Shown: one piece after another, positions 54,185-61,520 of the stretch
Layout: every line of letters begins with the position of its first letter
Position numbering within the stretch: the first letter of the stretch is position 1
Origin: an uncultured bacterium
GTDB taxonomy: Bacteria > Bacillota > Clostridia > Lachnospirales > Lachnospiraceae
Length of the DNA stretch: 64,000 bases
Assembly (NCBI GenBank): GCA_947383005.1
Contig: CANDBT010000007.1
Span: forward strand, 1 to 64,000
Direction of reading: 5' to 3'
Made by a program: the position numbers and the translations under genes
Notes under the pieces: model-generated
Told to the model about the DNA's origin: nothing
Database searches by the model: none
What the model saw: only the letters and a program-made list of their open reading frames with translations

Positions 54185-54568
54185 TTACGGTGTAAATGAA
54201 CTCTGTGGAATAATCTTCTCCATGTAAGTCACAATGGCTCCCAACGTCATCAGCGCCGCCCAGCAGATAATAATCCGCTTCAGCCAAGCCCTGGACTCAT
54301 CCACGGTCTTTCCCGACTTAGAAAAATTCATCAGGAACAGACACACAGCCGCACACACCACAGCCCCCACGGTCGCCAGACCTGCCACATCCGTGTACAC
54401 CTGCTGCATAGCGCTTTTCGCCACACCAAAAATATCCGTTGCATATGCCGTCTGACACATCAGAGCCGCCATCATCCCCACAGCATAAGCACTTCCCGCC
54501 ATCCGGGGAATCTGACTCTCCACCTTTCTGCCCACAGCCTCCAGACGATTCTTCGCCTTCCGAACCAA
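54185..54568 (-). CDS. VirB2-like pilin of the conjugation channel
   Basis: 127 residues starting at TTG 54568, which is 9 nt after AAAGGAGG. The longer frame to an ATG at 54688 runs through the leader terminator and lacks a ribosome site. The N-terminus is basic, then a hydrophobic core ends CQTAYA, a good type I cleavage site. The mature part has two membrane segments (VGAVVCAAVCLFLMNF; IIICWAALMTLGAIVTYM), the architecture of VirB2/TrbC pilins. It is first in the transfer operon from promoter 54709-54737. Confidence 0.75.
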   Translation of the reverse strand: MVRKAKNRLEAVGRKVESQIPRMAGSAYAVGMMAALMCQTAYATDIFGVAKSAMQQVYTDVAGLATVGAVVCAAVCLFLMNFSKSGKTVDESRAWLKRIIICWAALMTLGAIVTYMEKIIPQSSFTP

Positions 54569-54598
54569 TACCGCCGGCCTCCTTTCCGCCCATTCGGG

Positions 54599-54634
54599 CA
54601 CAAAAAAAGCAACCACCAAATCTGATGATTGCTT
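54599..54634 (-). terminator. Terminator-like hairpin in the leader of the transfer operon
   Basis: Minus-strand AAGCAATCA pairs with TGGTTGCTT around a 10-nt loop and is followed by TTTTTTTGTG. It lies about 75 nt after the -10 element and before the pilin TTG start, so transcription of all transfer genes must pass it. Confidence 0.65.
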
Positions 54635-54708
54635 CCCATGATTGCAATATTCGGTTTCAATTCCTATGGCTCTCCATGTCTTAACCATGCATAAAAATTG
54701 ATGATACC

Positions 54709-54737
54709 ATTATAAAAGATTCAAAATTGCAAGTCAA
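54709..54737 (-). promoter_or_regulatory. Consensus promoter of the transfer operon
   Basis: Minus-strand TTGACT (54737-54732), 17 nt, TATAAT (54714-54709). It is a near copy of the promoter at 8389-8417 (40 nt with three mismatches). A ParB-site-like palindrome lies 44 nt upstream (54781-54805). Confidence 0.8.
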
Positions 54738-54780
54738 TAGCTGCACAGTCCCAATGTAGTCTCTTTTCCGTCCCATTTCC

Positions 54781-54805
54781 GCTTTGTGCCACAGTGGCAC
54801 AAAGC
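54781..54805. promoter_or_regulatory. Solo ParB-site-like palindrome upstream of the transfer promoter
   Basis: Perfect 12-bp arms GCTTTGTGCCAC around a central A. The core TGCCACAGTGGCA matches the core of the nine repeats at 60306-60603 (TGCCACCGTGGCA). It lies between the transfer promoter and the end of hamB. This could be an operator for a KorB-like ParB. The gap 54569-54869 otherwise contains only this and the leader and promoter described. Confidence 0.65.
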
Positions 54806-54869
54806 TTCTATTTTCTATAGCGTCAACTTTTCTTCTATTTAAGCATATATCAATACGCTCTCAACTCCA

Positions 54870-55814
54870 TCACAAAATCATCATTTTTAATTCCTCCAAC
54901 TCGTTTCTATATTTTTTATCATCAATATTTTCAATCAATGCTTTTGCATCCAGGTCAATCAACATGCCGTCTTCAAATGTTAAAAAGTCCATATAATTAT
55001 CTTTTATCATCATTGATAAATGACGCGGCAGACCAATATTTTGTAATTCTATTACAATATCATCAGTCGTTCCATATTCTACATATTCCGCCCAATTATC
55101 TCCCGCAGTTTGTTTACCATTTTTTTCAGATACAATTAAATAGTAATTCAAAAAATAATTCTTAATTTTAAACCGAAGAACATTATCAATATCAGAAATC
55201 AAATTATTAATTATAAGATTAATATGCTTCCGATCATTCGGATTAAACACTGTTGGCTTGTTATTATACCAAATTTCTCCTTTCTTCTTATAATAATTAA
55301 TTATATAAATAATCATCATATTTAAAGGAGTAGACTTCATCCAGGAATGCATCAAAACCGCAAAGTATTGCAATCTCGTTCTTTGTCTTACCATCGGGTT
55401 TCTCCCCTTAGATTCTTCCTTACTCCAATTATAATAATCATACATTCTTTCTAATACTTCCAGACACGTTTGATATGTAATTTCTTCCGGAAAAGCTCTT
55501 TCCGATTCTTTGATTTTTACCCATACTTTGTTTTGATATATAGCCTTTATATTTGAGCACTGCTCCAAAATATATAATGGAATATGATTATCCTTTTCCA
55601 TTCGTTCTAACAATTTTTTTCCATCTGTATTTCTTCTCAAAAAATTGCTCATTAAAATAGAATCCGTTTTAGAAGCCTGATGTGAAAATACAATATTAGC
55701 ATAATGATCCCAAACTTCTTTTTCGTTCTGAGTATAACTATCTTTTGTAAAATCTATTTGTCTCAAAGAATGTTCCAAATTTATATAAAAATTTTTTTGT
55801 CCGTTTATTACCAA
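54870..55814 (-). CDS. hamB: HamB C-terminal part, separated by a frameshift
   Basis: 314 residues from a TTG at 55814, with no strong ribosome site. The reading frame is open upstream to within a few bases of the preceding stop. The C-terminal sequence (IVIELQNIGLPRHLSMMIKD and FEDGMLIDLDAKALIENID) matches the C-terminal accessory domain expected after the Hachiman helicase core. Adding one A to the A6 tract at 55832-55837 would fuse this frame to 55829-57415 into an 848-residue protein, near the expected length for HamB. It is either a pseudogene fragment or a separately made C-terminal subunit. Confidence 0.65.
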   Translation of the reverse strand: MVINGQKNFYINLEHSLRQIDFTKDSYTQNEKEVWDHYANIVFSHQASKTDSILMSNFLRRNTDGKKLLERMEKDNHIPLYILEQCSNIKAIYQNKVWVKIKESERAFPEEITYQTCLEVLERMYDYYNWSKEESKGRNPMVRQRTRLQYFAVLMHSWMKSTPLNMMIIYIINYYKKKGEIWYNNKPTVFNPNDRKHINLIINNLISDIDNVLRFKIKNYFLNYYLIVSEKNGKQTAGDNWAEYVEYGTTDDIVIELQNIGLPRHLSMMIKDNYMDFLTFEDGMLIDLDAKALIENIDDKKYRNELEELKMMIL

Positions 55815-55828
55815 AGGCTTGACAGCCT

Positions 55829-57415
55829 CTATTTTTTATTCCTCACAACTTCTAAATCTTTATTTGGATTATCCCATCTATTCTTTTTCTCTTCCATTCG
55901 TACACAAATAATATTTCCGCTTAACTCTTTACTCAATCTACCTGCCCGTCCCGCCAAATTCCAAAAATCAACATCAGAAAATTTGGAATTTCCAATCGCA
56001 TTACTAAAAATGAATATATTTTTTGCCGGCAAATTCACTCCCTCCAAAAGAGTAGATGTACAAAATATATAGTCGATCACCTTATCTTCAAATAATTTCT
56101 CAACTCTTTCACGTATACGTTGTGGCAATCTCCCAAAATGAAATGCAACACCTTTCTTTAAACAATCAATTAGAAAGTAATCTTTGTGTATATAAGATTT
56201 TATAAGCTCAATTAGTGAATCAATTCTTATATCCTTTTGTTCAGGTAATCCCCTTGAAAATTCCAAAGCAAACTCTATAGTATCTCCTACTGTATTACAA
56301 TACACAATATTTTTACAACTTCCTCCTAACTTCTGGAGAAGTTTTCCTTTATAATCTTGTTCTTTTTTTCCAAGATCATCAAAAATAATATCCTCCCCAG
56401 TTTCTGTAAACATTCTTCCATTTCCTTCTATGTAATCAATGAAGAATCTATTCTGAGCAACTGGAGATTCCTTAATAATCATCTGCTCATCTATACTTTT
56501 TTCAAATAATTGCAAAAAAATATATGCATTAGGAATGTTAGGAGAAGCAAAATACAATTTAATACTTTTCCTTTCCGCCAAAAGAATAGCATGATAATAC
56601 AAAGGTGCTCTTGAATCCTTTTCAGCAATTATTTTGTGTGCCTCATCAACAAACATGTAATTGATTACCGGATTTTTCTTTTCACCTAAATATGCTATCA
56701 AACGCTCTGGAGTAAAGACAAACACATATTTTAGCATCCTATTTCTATATATCATTGGAACCACCGGATGTACTAACACCTTATAATTCTTATCTAAAAT
56801 AGTTCTTTTTAGCCTTGCACTAACCTGATTTATAAGTGCCCTTGTTGGTACCAAAACTACTATATTATCTATTCCATGCCTTTCAGTAATAATATGTTGA
56901 ATAAATGCATCCATTATAAAAGATTTACCAAAAGATGTTGGTCCTGAAAAGCTATAATGGTTACTATCCTTCATTGCCTCAAATAATTTATACTGTGGAT
57001 CAGTAAAAATCAAATCATTAAAGGGCACTTTTTGATAAACCTGTTTTATCTGTTTTTCTAATGCTGTTTCGATTGTATCCACTGCTTCTGGTTTTTCAAC
57101 TGCAATATTTAAAGATATAAAATTTCCCAATTTCGTTAAAATAGCATTAACATAATACTGAAATTGCATATCATCCTCATATGCATCATACATTAAACTA
57201 ATAATTTTATATGCTTTATTTCTTCCCTCCGCCTCAGAACTTCTTGATAAAATGTCTGCAAAACGCAATACATCATCAAATTCCTTCTCAGAAAGTAAAA
57301 TATCATCTTTCTGATATAAAAAATTATGGGCATATTTATACTCTAACTTTCTTGTAAGTTCATTCAAATAAGGGTCAATCAATGCACGATGAACCCTTGT
57401 TTCCAACCATGTCAT
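55829..57415 (-). CDS. hamB: HamB helicase N-terminal part (Hachiman antiphage system)
   Basis: 528 residues. Superfamily 2 helicase: Walker A GPTSFGKS (158-165), DEAH box in FVDEAH (257-260), motif VI in NLAGRAGRLS (GRAGR 489-493). The frame stops shortly after motif VI, where a full Hachiman helicase would continue by ~300 residues; those are found in the next frame (54870-55814). Start ATG overlaps the hamA stop (ATGA), the usual coupling. HamB scans DNA and releases HamA nuclease on damage or phage replication. The region is visibly AT-rich. Confidence 0.8.
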   Translation of the reverse strand: MTWLETRVHRALIDPYLNELTRKLEYKYAHNFLYQKDDILLSEKEFDDVLRFADILSRSSEAEGRNKAYKIISLMYDAYEDDMQFQYYVNAILTKLGNFISLNIAVEKPEAVDTIETALEKQIKQVYQKVPFNDLIFTDPQYKLFEAMKDSNHYSFSGPTSFGKSFIMDAFIQHIITERHGIDNIVVLVPTRALINQVSARLKRTILDKNYKVLVHPVVPMIYRNRMLKYVFVFTPERLIAYLGEKKNPVINYMFVDEAHKIIAEKDSRAPLYYHAILLAERKSIKLYFASPNIPNAYIFLQLFEKSIDEQMIIKESPVAQNRFFIDYIEGNGRMFTETGEDIIFDDLGKKEQDYKGKLLQKLGGSCKNIVYCNTVGDTIEFALEFSRGLPEQKDIRIDSLIELIKSYIHKDYFLIDCLKKGVAFHFGRLPQRIRERVEKLFEDKVIDYIFCTSTLLEGVNLPAKNIFIFSNAIGNSKFSDVDFWNLAGRAGRLSKELSGNIICVRMEEKKNRWDNPNKDLEVVRNKK

Positions 57416-58320
57416 ATTGTAATGGCCTCCATAATCTTTTGTCTTTTTAAATTTATATCCGTAAATGGCAAAACGTAAATGTAGAAGTTATGCCCTTGCA
57501 GCTTATTGTCTATAATCCTCTGTTGTATATTTCCAAGATATTTACTAACCTCAACATCTACTCTTGATTTGATTAATTTCCTAAATTCTGCCGTGGGCAT
57601 TCCCTTCTCTTCTTCACTTACATCTATTTGAAAACCAATAAAAATACCAAATGCATCATCTACATCAAAATTACTATTGGGGGTAGGATAAATTAAACTT
57701 TCTAAAAAGTCTCTTTCTTCCTCTGAAAAAGACTCTTTAAACAAATTATCACTAATCAAACTTTTTTCATATCTTATTCCACTTTTGCTGTTTCCTTTAT
57801 CATTAATACCATTTTTAAAATTATAAATAGATATAAATGCTTCTCTAATTGCAGCATCTATTTTTTGATACGTTTTTGATTCACCAAATATTAACTGATA
57901 ATTACCATCCGGCAACCTGAGAAAATGTACTCCATCGGCTCCGTTCACATAATGACTTGTTGAGGTTTTCAATTCCAGTTTTGTAAGTATTTTGGGCGCA
58001 CCCAAATGCGTTTCTAAAAAGCAAAACAAAAGAAGTTCCCCCAATTCCCCATTATTCCTTGTATATTCAACAAACTTCTCTCGTGCCTTTTTAGAAAGCG
58101 TTGCAGGTCTATTTTTATATTTTTCCTTTACTTGCCTTGATATTGAATAATCTATTACTGGATCAAGAAGCATATCTATTAGTAAATCATAATCAAATTC
58201 ATTAGAATTAATCTTCAATACAAAAAGATTCAGTTTATTCTTTTTATATTTATCCAAATCTTTTGACCATATCAAATTAAAAGATCCTAAAAAATCTGAC
58301 TCTTTTAAACTGATTTCCAT
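57412..58320 (-). CDS. hamA: HamA effector nuclease (DUF1837) of the Hachiman system
   Basis: 302 residues; ATG 58320 lies 7 nt after AAGGAG, better than the in-frame ATG six bases upstream. DUF1837 signatures are visible: GELGE (91-95), GADG with Asp129, and GESK with Glu147 and Lys149, forming a PD-(D/E)xK nuclease site. HamA degrades DNA when released from HamB, protecting the population from phage. It is coupled to hamB by an ATGA overlap. AT-rich and unlike its neighbours in composition, so probably a separately acquired cargo. Confidence 0.85.
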   Translation of the reverse strand: MEISLKESDFLGSFNLIWSKDLDKYKKNKLNLFVLKINSNEFDYDLLIDMLLDPVIDYSISRQVKEKYKNRPATLSKKAREKFVEYTRNNGELGELLLFCFLETHLGAPKILTKLELKTSTSHYVNGADGVHFLRLPDGNYQLIFGESKTYQKIDAAIREAFISIYNFKNGINDKGNSKSGIRYEKSLISDNLFKESFSEEERDFLESLIYPTPNSNFDVDDAFGIFIGFQIDVSEEEKGMPTAEFRKLIKSRVDVEVSKYLGNIQQRIIDNKLQGHNFYIYVLPFTDINLKRQKIMEAITI

Positions 58321-58462
58321 CCTCATTCTCCTTCGTATCAAAGCAGTTTTACTACATTTTATCATACTTTTATCTATTTTACTATTAAAAAAGCCGATTA
58401 ATATCGTATTTTCCAATCAACACATTGCTTACATAGTTCAATATCTCTCAAATGCCTATCCT

Positions 58463-58495
58463 CAAAAGGAAAAGGCAGCCACCCAAATGGCTGCC
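58463..58495 (-). terminator. Terminator between the 58515 gene and hamA
   Basis: GGCAGCCA and TGGCTGCC pair around a 6-nt loop and are followed on the minus strand by TTTTCCTTTT. It isolates hamAB transcription from the upstream element genes. hamAB must use its own promoter in 58321-58462; a -10-like TATGAT is present but no clear -35. Confidence 0.75.
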
Positions 58496-58514
58496 CCTCT
58501 ACACTCCTTTCCTA

Positions 58515-58754
58515 TTATGCAGCGGCCCGTACCCGCCCCTGCTCCCTGTCATTCCACACAATCGTATAATAGTAATGCGTGGTCTCAACGCGAATATAAT
58601 CTGCCGCAATCTCAAGAATCCTTTTCACCCGGTCCGTCCACCATACGCTGTCTCCATAAAGATAACAGGCCTCTTCCCCAATCTTCACCGGAAACTGGAC
58701 TTCCCCTGTCACATGAACACTTCTCTTTGCCTGCAGCTTTACATCCTTCACCAT
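58515..58754 (-). CDS. Small conserved-looking element protein
   Basis: 79 residues from ATG 58754 with GGGG 7 nt upstream; the upstream in-frame codons belong to the previous gene's tail. Beta-rich and acidic, containing KLQAKRSVHVTGEVQFPV and ETTHYYYTIVW. No family recognised, but the arrangement with the preceding gene (16-nt gap) is typical of small ICE proteins. Possibly nucleic-acid binding (OB-like strands). Confidence 0.6.
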   Translation of the reverse strand: MVKDVKLQAKRSVHVTGEVQFPVKIGEEACYLYGDSVWWTDRVKRILEIAADYIRVETTHYYYTIVWNDREQGRVRAAA

Positions 58755-58770
58755 AAAATTTCCCCTTTCA

Positions 58771-59220
58771 TCAGCCTGCCAGACGATCCAGTGACAACAC
58801 ACTCACCCTATCTGTCATATCAACCTTTTTCCCATTGCCGAACGAAAACTCCAGCCTCTTTACCGCAAACGGAACCACCCTCTTTTTACGGAAATCAAAC
58901 ACCTCCGCCTGAATATCCGTAATCACCATCTCCGGCATTCTGGATTTAAAATAATTATAATCCAAAACTTCTGCCTGCTTTCCCGTCTTCAAGTGGGCCA
59001 AACGCTTATCATCCGTCCGGATTCCCCTGGCCTCCATCTCCACCGACAGAATGCCATTTTTCAACTCCCTCTTTTTCTGCTCCACAGACTCCATAGAAAA
59101 ATTTGACGTCTCCGATGTCTCCATAGTCAGCCCCTTCAAAAGCAGCGCACAATCATCCGCCTTCGCCGGCTTCATCGTCTCCAGCCAAAGCCGCATTTTC
59201 TTAAATTTGTCCCGTTTCAT
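58771..59220 (-). CDS. Hypothetical element protein
   Basis: 149 residues; ATG 59220 follows AGGAGG by 5 nt. Charged, mixed alpha/beta sequence (KFKKMRLWLETMKPAKADDC; SRMPEMVITDIQAEVFDF). No motif recognised. First gene below the promoter at 59458-59486 and its leader hairpin. It is paired with the 58515-58754 gene. Confidence 0.6.
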   Translation of the reverse strand: MKRDKFKKMRLWLETMKPAKADDCALLLKGLTMETSETSNFSMESVEQKKRELKNGILSVEMEARGIRTDDKRLAHLKTGKQAEVLDYNYFKSRMPEMVITDIQAEVFDFRKKRVVPFAVKRLEFSFGNGKKVDMTDRVSVLSLDRLAG

Positions 59221-59287
59221 TCGCCCCTCCTTCACTTTAATAAAATCCTACCTCTGCCCTCCTTCCATATCGCCGTCCCTTTTTCTG

Positions 59288-59328
59288 CACAAAAAAAGAC
59301 GCCGCATTTCCATTACAAAATGAGCGTC
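59288..59328 (-). terminator. Terminator-like hairpin in the leader of the 58771-59220 gene
   Basis: Minus-strand GACGCTCATTT pairs with AAATGCGGCGTC and is followed by TTTTTTTGTG. It lies ~130 nt after the -10 element and ~70 nt before the start codon. It is the third leader hairpin in the element with the T-run plus GTG ending. Confidence 0.6.
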
Positions 59329-59457
59329 ATTCTCTGATTCATAGATAAACAAAAGCAATCCGGTAAGATATTCACCGTTCAGCTTCCTGCTTGTGCATAC
59401 AGGAACAAATTTTTATTATATCTTTTGCCTAAAAGATATATAAATCAATACTCCTAT

Positions 59458-59508
59458 ATAATAGCACTATATATAGTATATGTCAATAAGAATATACTGT
59501 ATATAGTG
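59458..59508 (-). promoter_or_regulatory. Promoter embedded in a 17-bp-arm palindrome
   Basis: Minus-strand TTGACA (59486-59481), 17 nt, TATTAT (59463-59458). An inverted repeat with 17-bp arms (59465-59481 and 59492-59508; 16 of 17 match) and a 10-nt centre covers the -35 and the spacer. A repressor dimer here would block the promoter; the adjacent gene at 59531-60085 is a candidate. The gap 59221-59530 holds only this, the leader hairpin, and a TTCCTG/CAGGAA hairpin. Confidence 0.7.
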
Positions 59509-59530
59509 TTGTTTCATACCATTTAATCTC

Positions 59531-60085
59531 CTACAAATCTTCCCTCCACGTATCCCGGTAATGCTCCAACAACCTCCTACTTTCCTCCTCATACCCCCAC
59601 AAAATCCCTTCCACTGCCTTCAGAGCGCTGTCCCTCCACCGAAAATAAGTACTCCGGTTAATTCCTACTCCCTGAGACAAATGCGGCTCCAGCTTTTCCA
59701 TAATCTCCGAAATATTACTCAGTTGGTGCGGTGTCATATAGGTATAATACAGAACCCAGTAATACCTCTCCCCCTGGGGATGATACAATCTCATCAATTC
59801 CACCGATTCATCAATCAGTTTCAAAAACTTATTGGAGCTGCTGATCGCTTCCACCCTTGGCTTAATATTCGCCTCATCATCATTCAAATCCATCCCTGCC
59901 TGATAAATAGATTCCAGAAAGCTGTCCACATCCGTCCCATATTCCTTCCGGAAACGGTGCTTCACCTGCCCGATCTGCACCTGCATACGCCAGGAAACCG
60001 AACGATAAATCTTAAACAGCACGATCACATTATGATACGCTTTGTTTTCTTTGCTCTTCTCCGTAATAACTCCACTCTTACCCAT
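59531..60085 (-). CDS. ArpU/sigma-like helix-turn-helix protein
   Basis: 184 residues starting at ATG 60085. The C-terminal motif GINRSTYFRWRDSALKAVEGILWG resembles the region-4-like helix-turn-helix of phage ArpU/late-gene activators (STYxRWxxxALxxLG). The N-terminal ~90 residues are helical and unassigned. It lies between the parS-like array and the palindromic promoter, so it may bind that palindrome. Regulatory role is inferred. Confidence 0.55.
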   Translation of the reverse strand: MGKSGVITEKSKENKAYHNVIVLFKIYRSVSWRMQVQIGQVKHRFRKEYGTDVDSFLESIYQAGMDLNDDEANIKPRVEAISSSNKFLKLIDESVELMRLYHPQGERYYWVLYYTYMTPHQLSNISEIMEKLEPHLSQGVGINRSTYFRWRDSALKAVEGILWGYEEESRRLLEHYRDTWREDL

Positions 60086-60305
60086 AATAATCCTCCAAAT
60101 CAAATTAAAAAATCAAACAAATTGCTCTGTTAAGTTTCAAAATTTGCTTTGGAGAATGAACTACCCTACCTGGAATCACCAGAAAACACTATAAAATATT
60201 TTTGCTGTTTTATCCCTTTTTTCCTCTGTTATCCTCTTGCGCCGACACAAAAAATTCTTCCATAGGTTTCTATTATGATGACACAAAGCTCATAAATATA
60301 CTTTA

Positions 60306-60603
60306 TGCCACCATGACATAAAAGCTCCAATTTATGCTTTATGCCACTGTGACACAAAGAACTCTACTCATTCTTTCTGCCATCGTGGCATAAAGACTCC
60401 TCCTCTTTACTTTCTGCCATCGTAGCACAAGGCTTCCACTCTCACTTTCTGCCACCGTGGCACAAGGCTCCCATCCATACTTTCTGCCACCGTGGCACAA
60501 GGCTCTTATCCATACTTTCTGCCACCGTGGCACAAGGCTCTTATCCATACTTTCTGCCGCCATGGCACAAGGACTCCCATCCCTGCTTTCTGCCACCGTG
60601 GCA
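60306..60603. repeat. Centromere-like array (parS): nine 35-37 bp repeats with a TGCCACCGTGGCA core
   Basis: Cores start at 60306, 60342, 60378, 60415, 60450, 60485, 60520, 60555 and 60591. The five to six best copies are near identical (TTTCTGCCACCGTGGCACAAG). A degenerate tenth copy may lie at about 60273. The array is immediately downstream of parB, as in type I partition loci. It is not a CRISPR array: the units are contiguous and palindromic, without distinct spacers. The rest of 60086-60623 shows no gene. Confidence 0.85.
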
Positions 60604-60623
60604 CAAAGGCATCACCATTCTTT

Positions 60624-61520
60624 CTACCCACTCCCCTTCGCTCTCCACGAATCCAAAAGGCTGTAAACCACCTCCTCAATCTCCTCCTTCGTATACCCCT
60701 CCGGAAAATAATCCCGAATCCGCTTTGCCGAAATGGTGATTCCTCCTACTGTTTTCACATTCCTGCACAAAATCTCCTCAACCTTCTCAACACTCAACTC
60801 CCCCTTACCGCTTTCCACCCGCAGCAATTCCGCTTCCCCCTTTGACGGAAACACCTGCCTCTGCACCACATAATCCCTCACCAGTTCCTGCTCCCCTTCC
60901 TTCAAAAAAGAAAGGCTCTCCCCCAAAACAACAGGAATCCGTTTCTGATCCACCAGTTCTAGCAATTCCGGCACCAGATAGGTAAGCCGGATATACCTGT
61001 GAACCGTCCTGGCACTCTCCCCAGAGGCCTCCCCCAGTACCGCCGCCGTATGCTGTCCTCCCTTCACCCCCTGATGTTCCATGGCCTCCATTTTCATCCG
61101 GTAAGCCCTTGCCTTCTCCGAAGGAAGAATATTCAGCCTCTGAATATTGGAATCCACCATGGCAATAACCGACTCATCATCCGTCAAATCCCGAACAATC
61201 ACCGGTATATCCGAACACCCGGCCAACTCACTGGCCCGCTTCCTCCTATGCCCCGCAATAATCTCATATCCTCCACCCTTATCCGGCCGGACAATCACAG
61301 GCACCAGAACGCCAAACTGCCTCACACTCTCCACCATTTCCATCATCTCTTCATCTTCCATAACACGGAATGGATGTCCCTTAAACGGATGAAGCTCTCC
61401 CAGCGGCATTCTGACCACCTGATTTTCCGCTGTTTCCTTTTCTACCCCTTTCGGCTCCTGCTCTCCAAACAGATCATCAAAAGAACGGAACTTAATCTTA
61501 TCCGCACTACGACTCCCCAC
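60624..61520 (-). CDS. parB: ParB-family DNA-binding partition protein
   Basis: 298 residues; GTG 61520 lies 9 nt after AGGAGG, whereas the upstream TTG is too close. The ParB nuclease/CTPase-like domain shows PFKGHPFRVMEDEEM, GHRRKRASELAG and NIQRLNILP; a central helix-turn-helix (GESARTVHRYIRLTYLV) follows and then a dimerisation tail. It overlaps parA by 14 nt. It should bind the nine palindromes just downstream and perhaps the solo site at 54781. KorB-like repression of transfer is a reasonable inference. Confidence 0.92.
   Translation of the reverse strand: MGSRSADKIKFRSFDDLFGEQEPKGVEKETAENQVVRMPLGELHPFKGHPFRVMEDEEMMEMVESVRQFGVLVPVIVRPDKGGGYEIIAGHRRKRASELAGCSDIPVIVRDLTDDESVIAMVDSNIQRLNILPSEKARAYRMKMEAMEHQGVKGGQHTAAVLGEASGESARTVHRYIRLTYLVPELLELVDQKRIPVVLGESLSFLKEGEQELVRDYVVQRQVFPSKGEAELLRVESGKGELSVEKVEEILCRNVKTVGGITISAKRIRDYFPEGYTKEEIEEVVYSLLDSWRAKGSG

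Noticed and set aside
57412-58416. Longer HamA start at 58416
   Set aside because: The extra 32 residues are not preceded by a ribosome site, while ATG 58320 has AAGGAG at 7 nt.
60306-60603. CRISPR-like direct repeats
   Set aside because: Units are contiguous, 35-37 bp, with a palindromic core and no unique spacers; no cas genes nearby; parB is adjacent, so this is a centromere array.
60457-60845. Plus-strand proline/histidine-rich repeat ORFs over the array
   Set aside because: They arise from translating the palindromic repeats; no ribosome sites and no conserved protein features.
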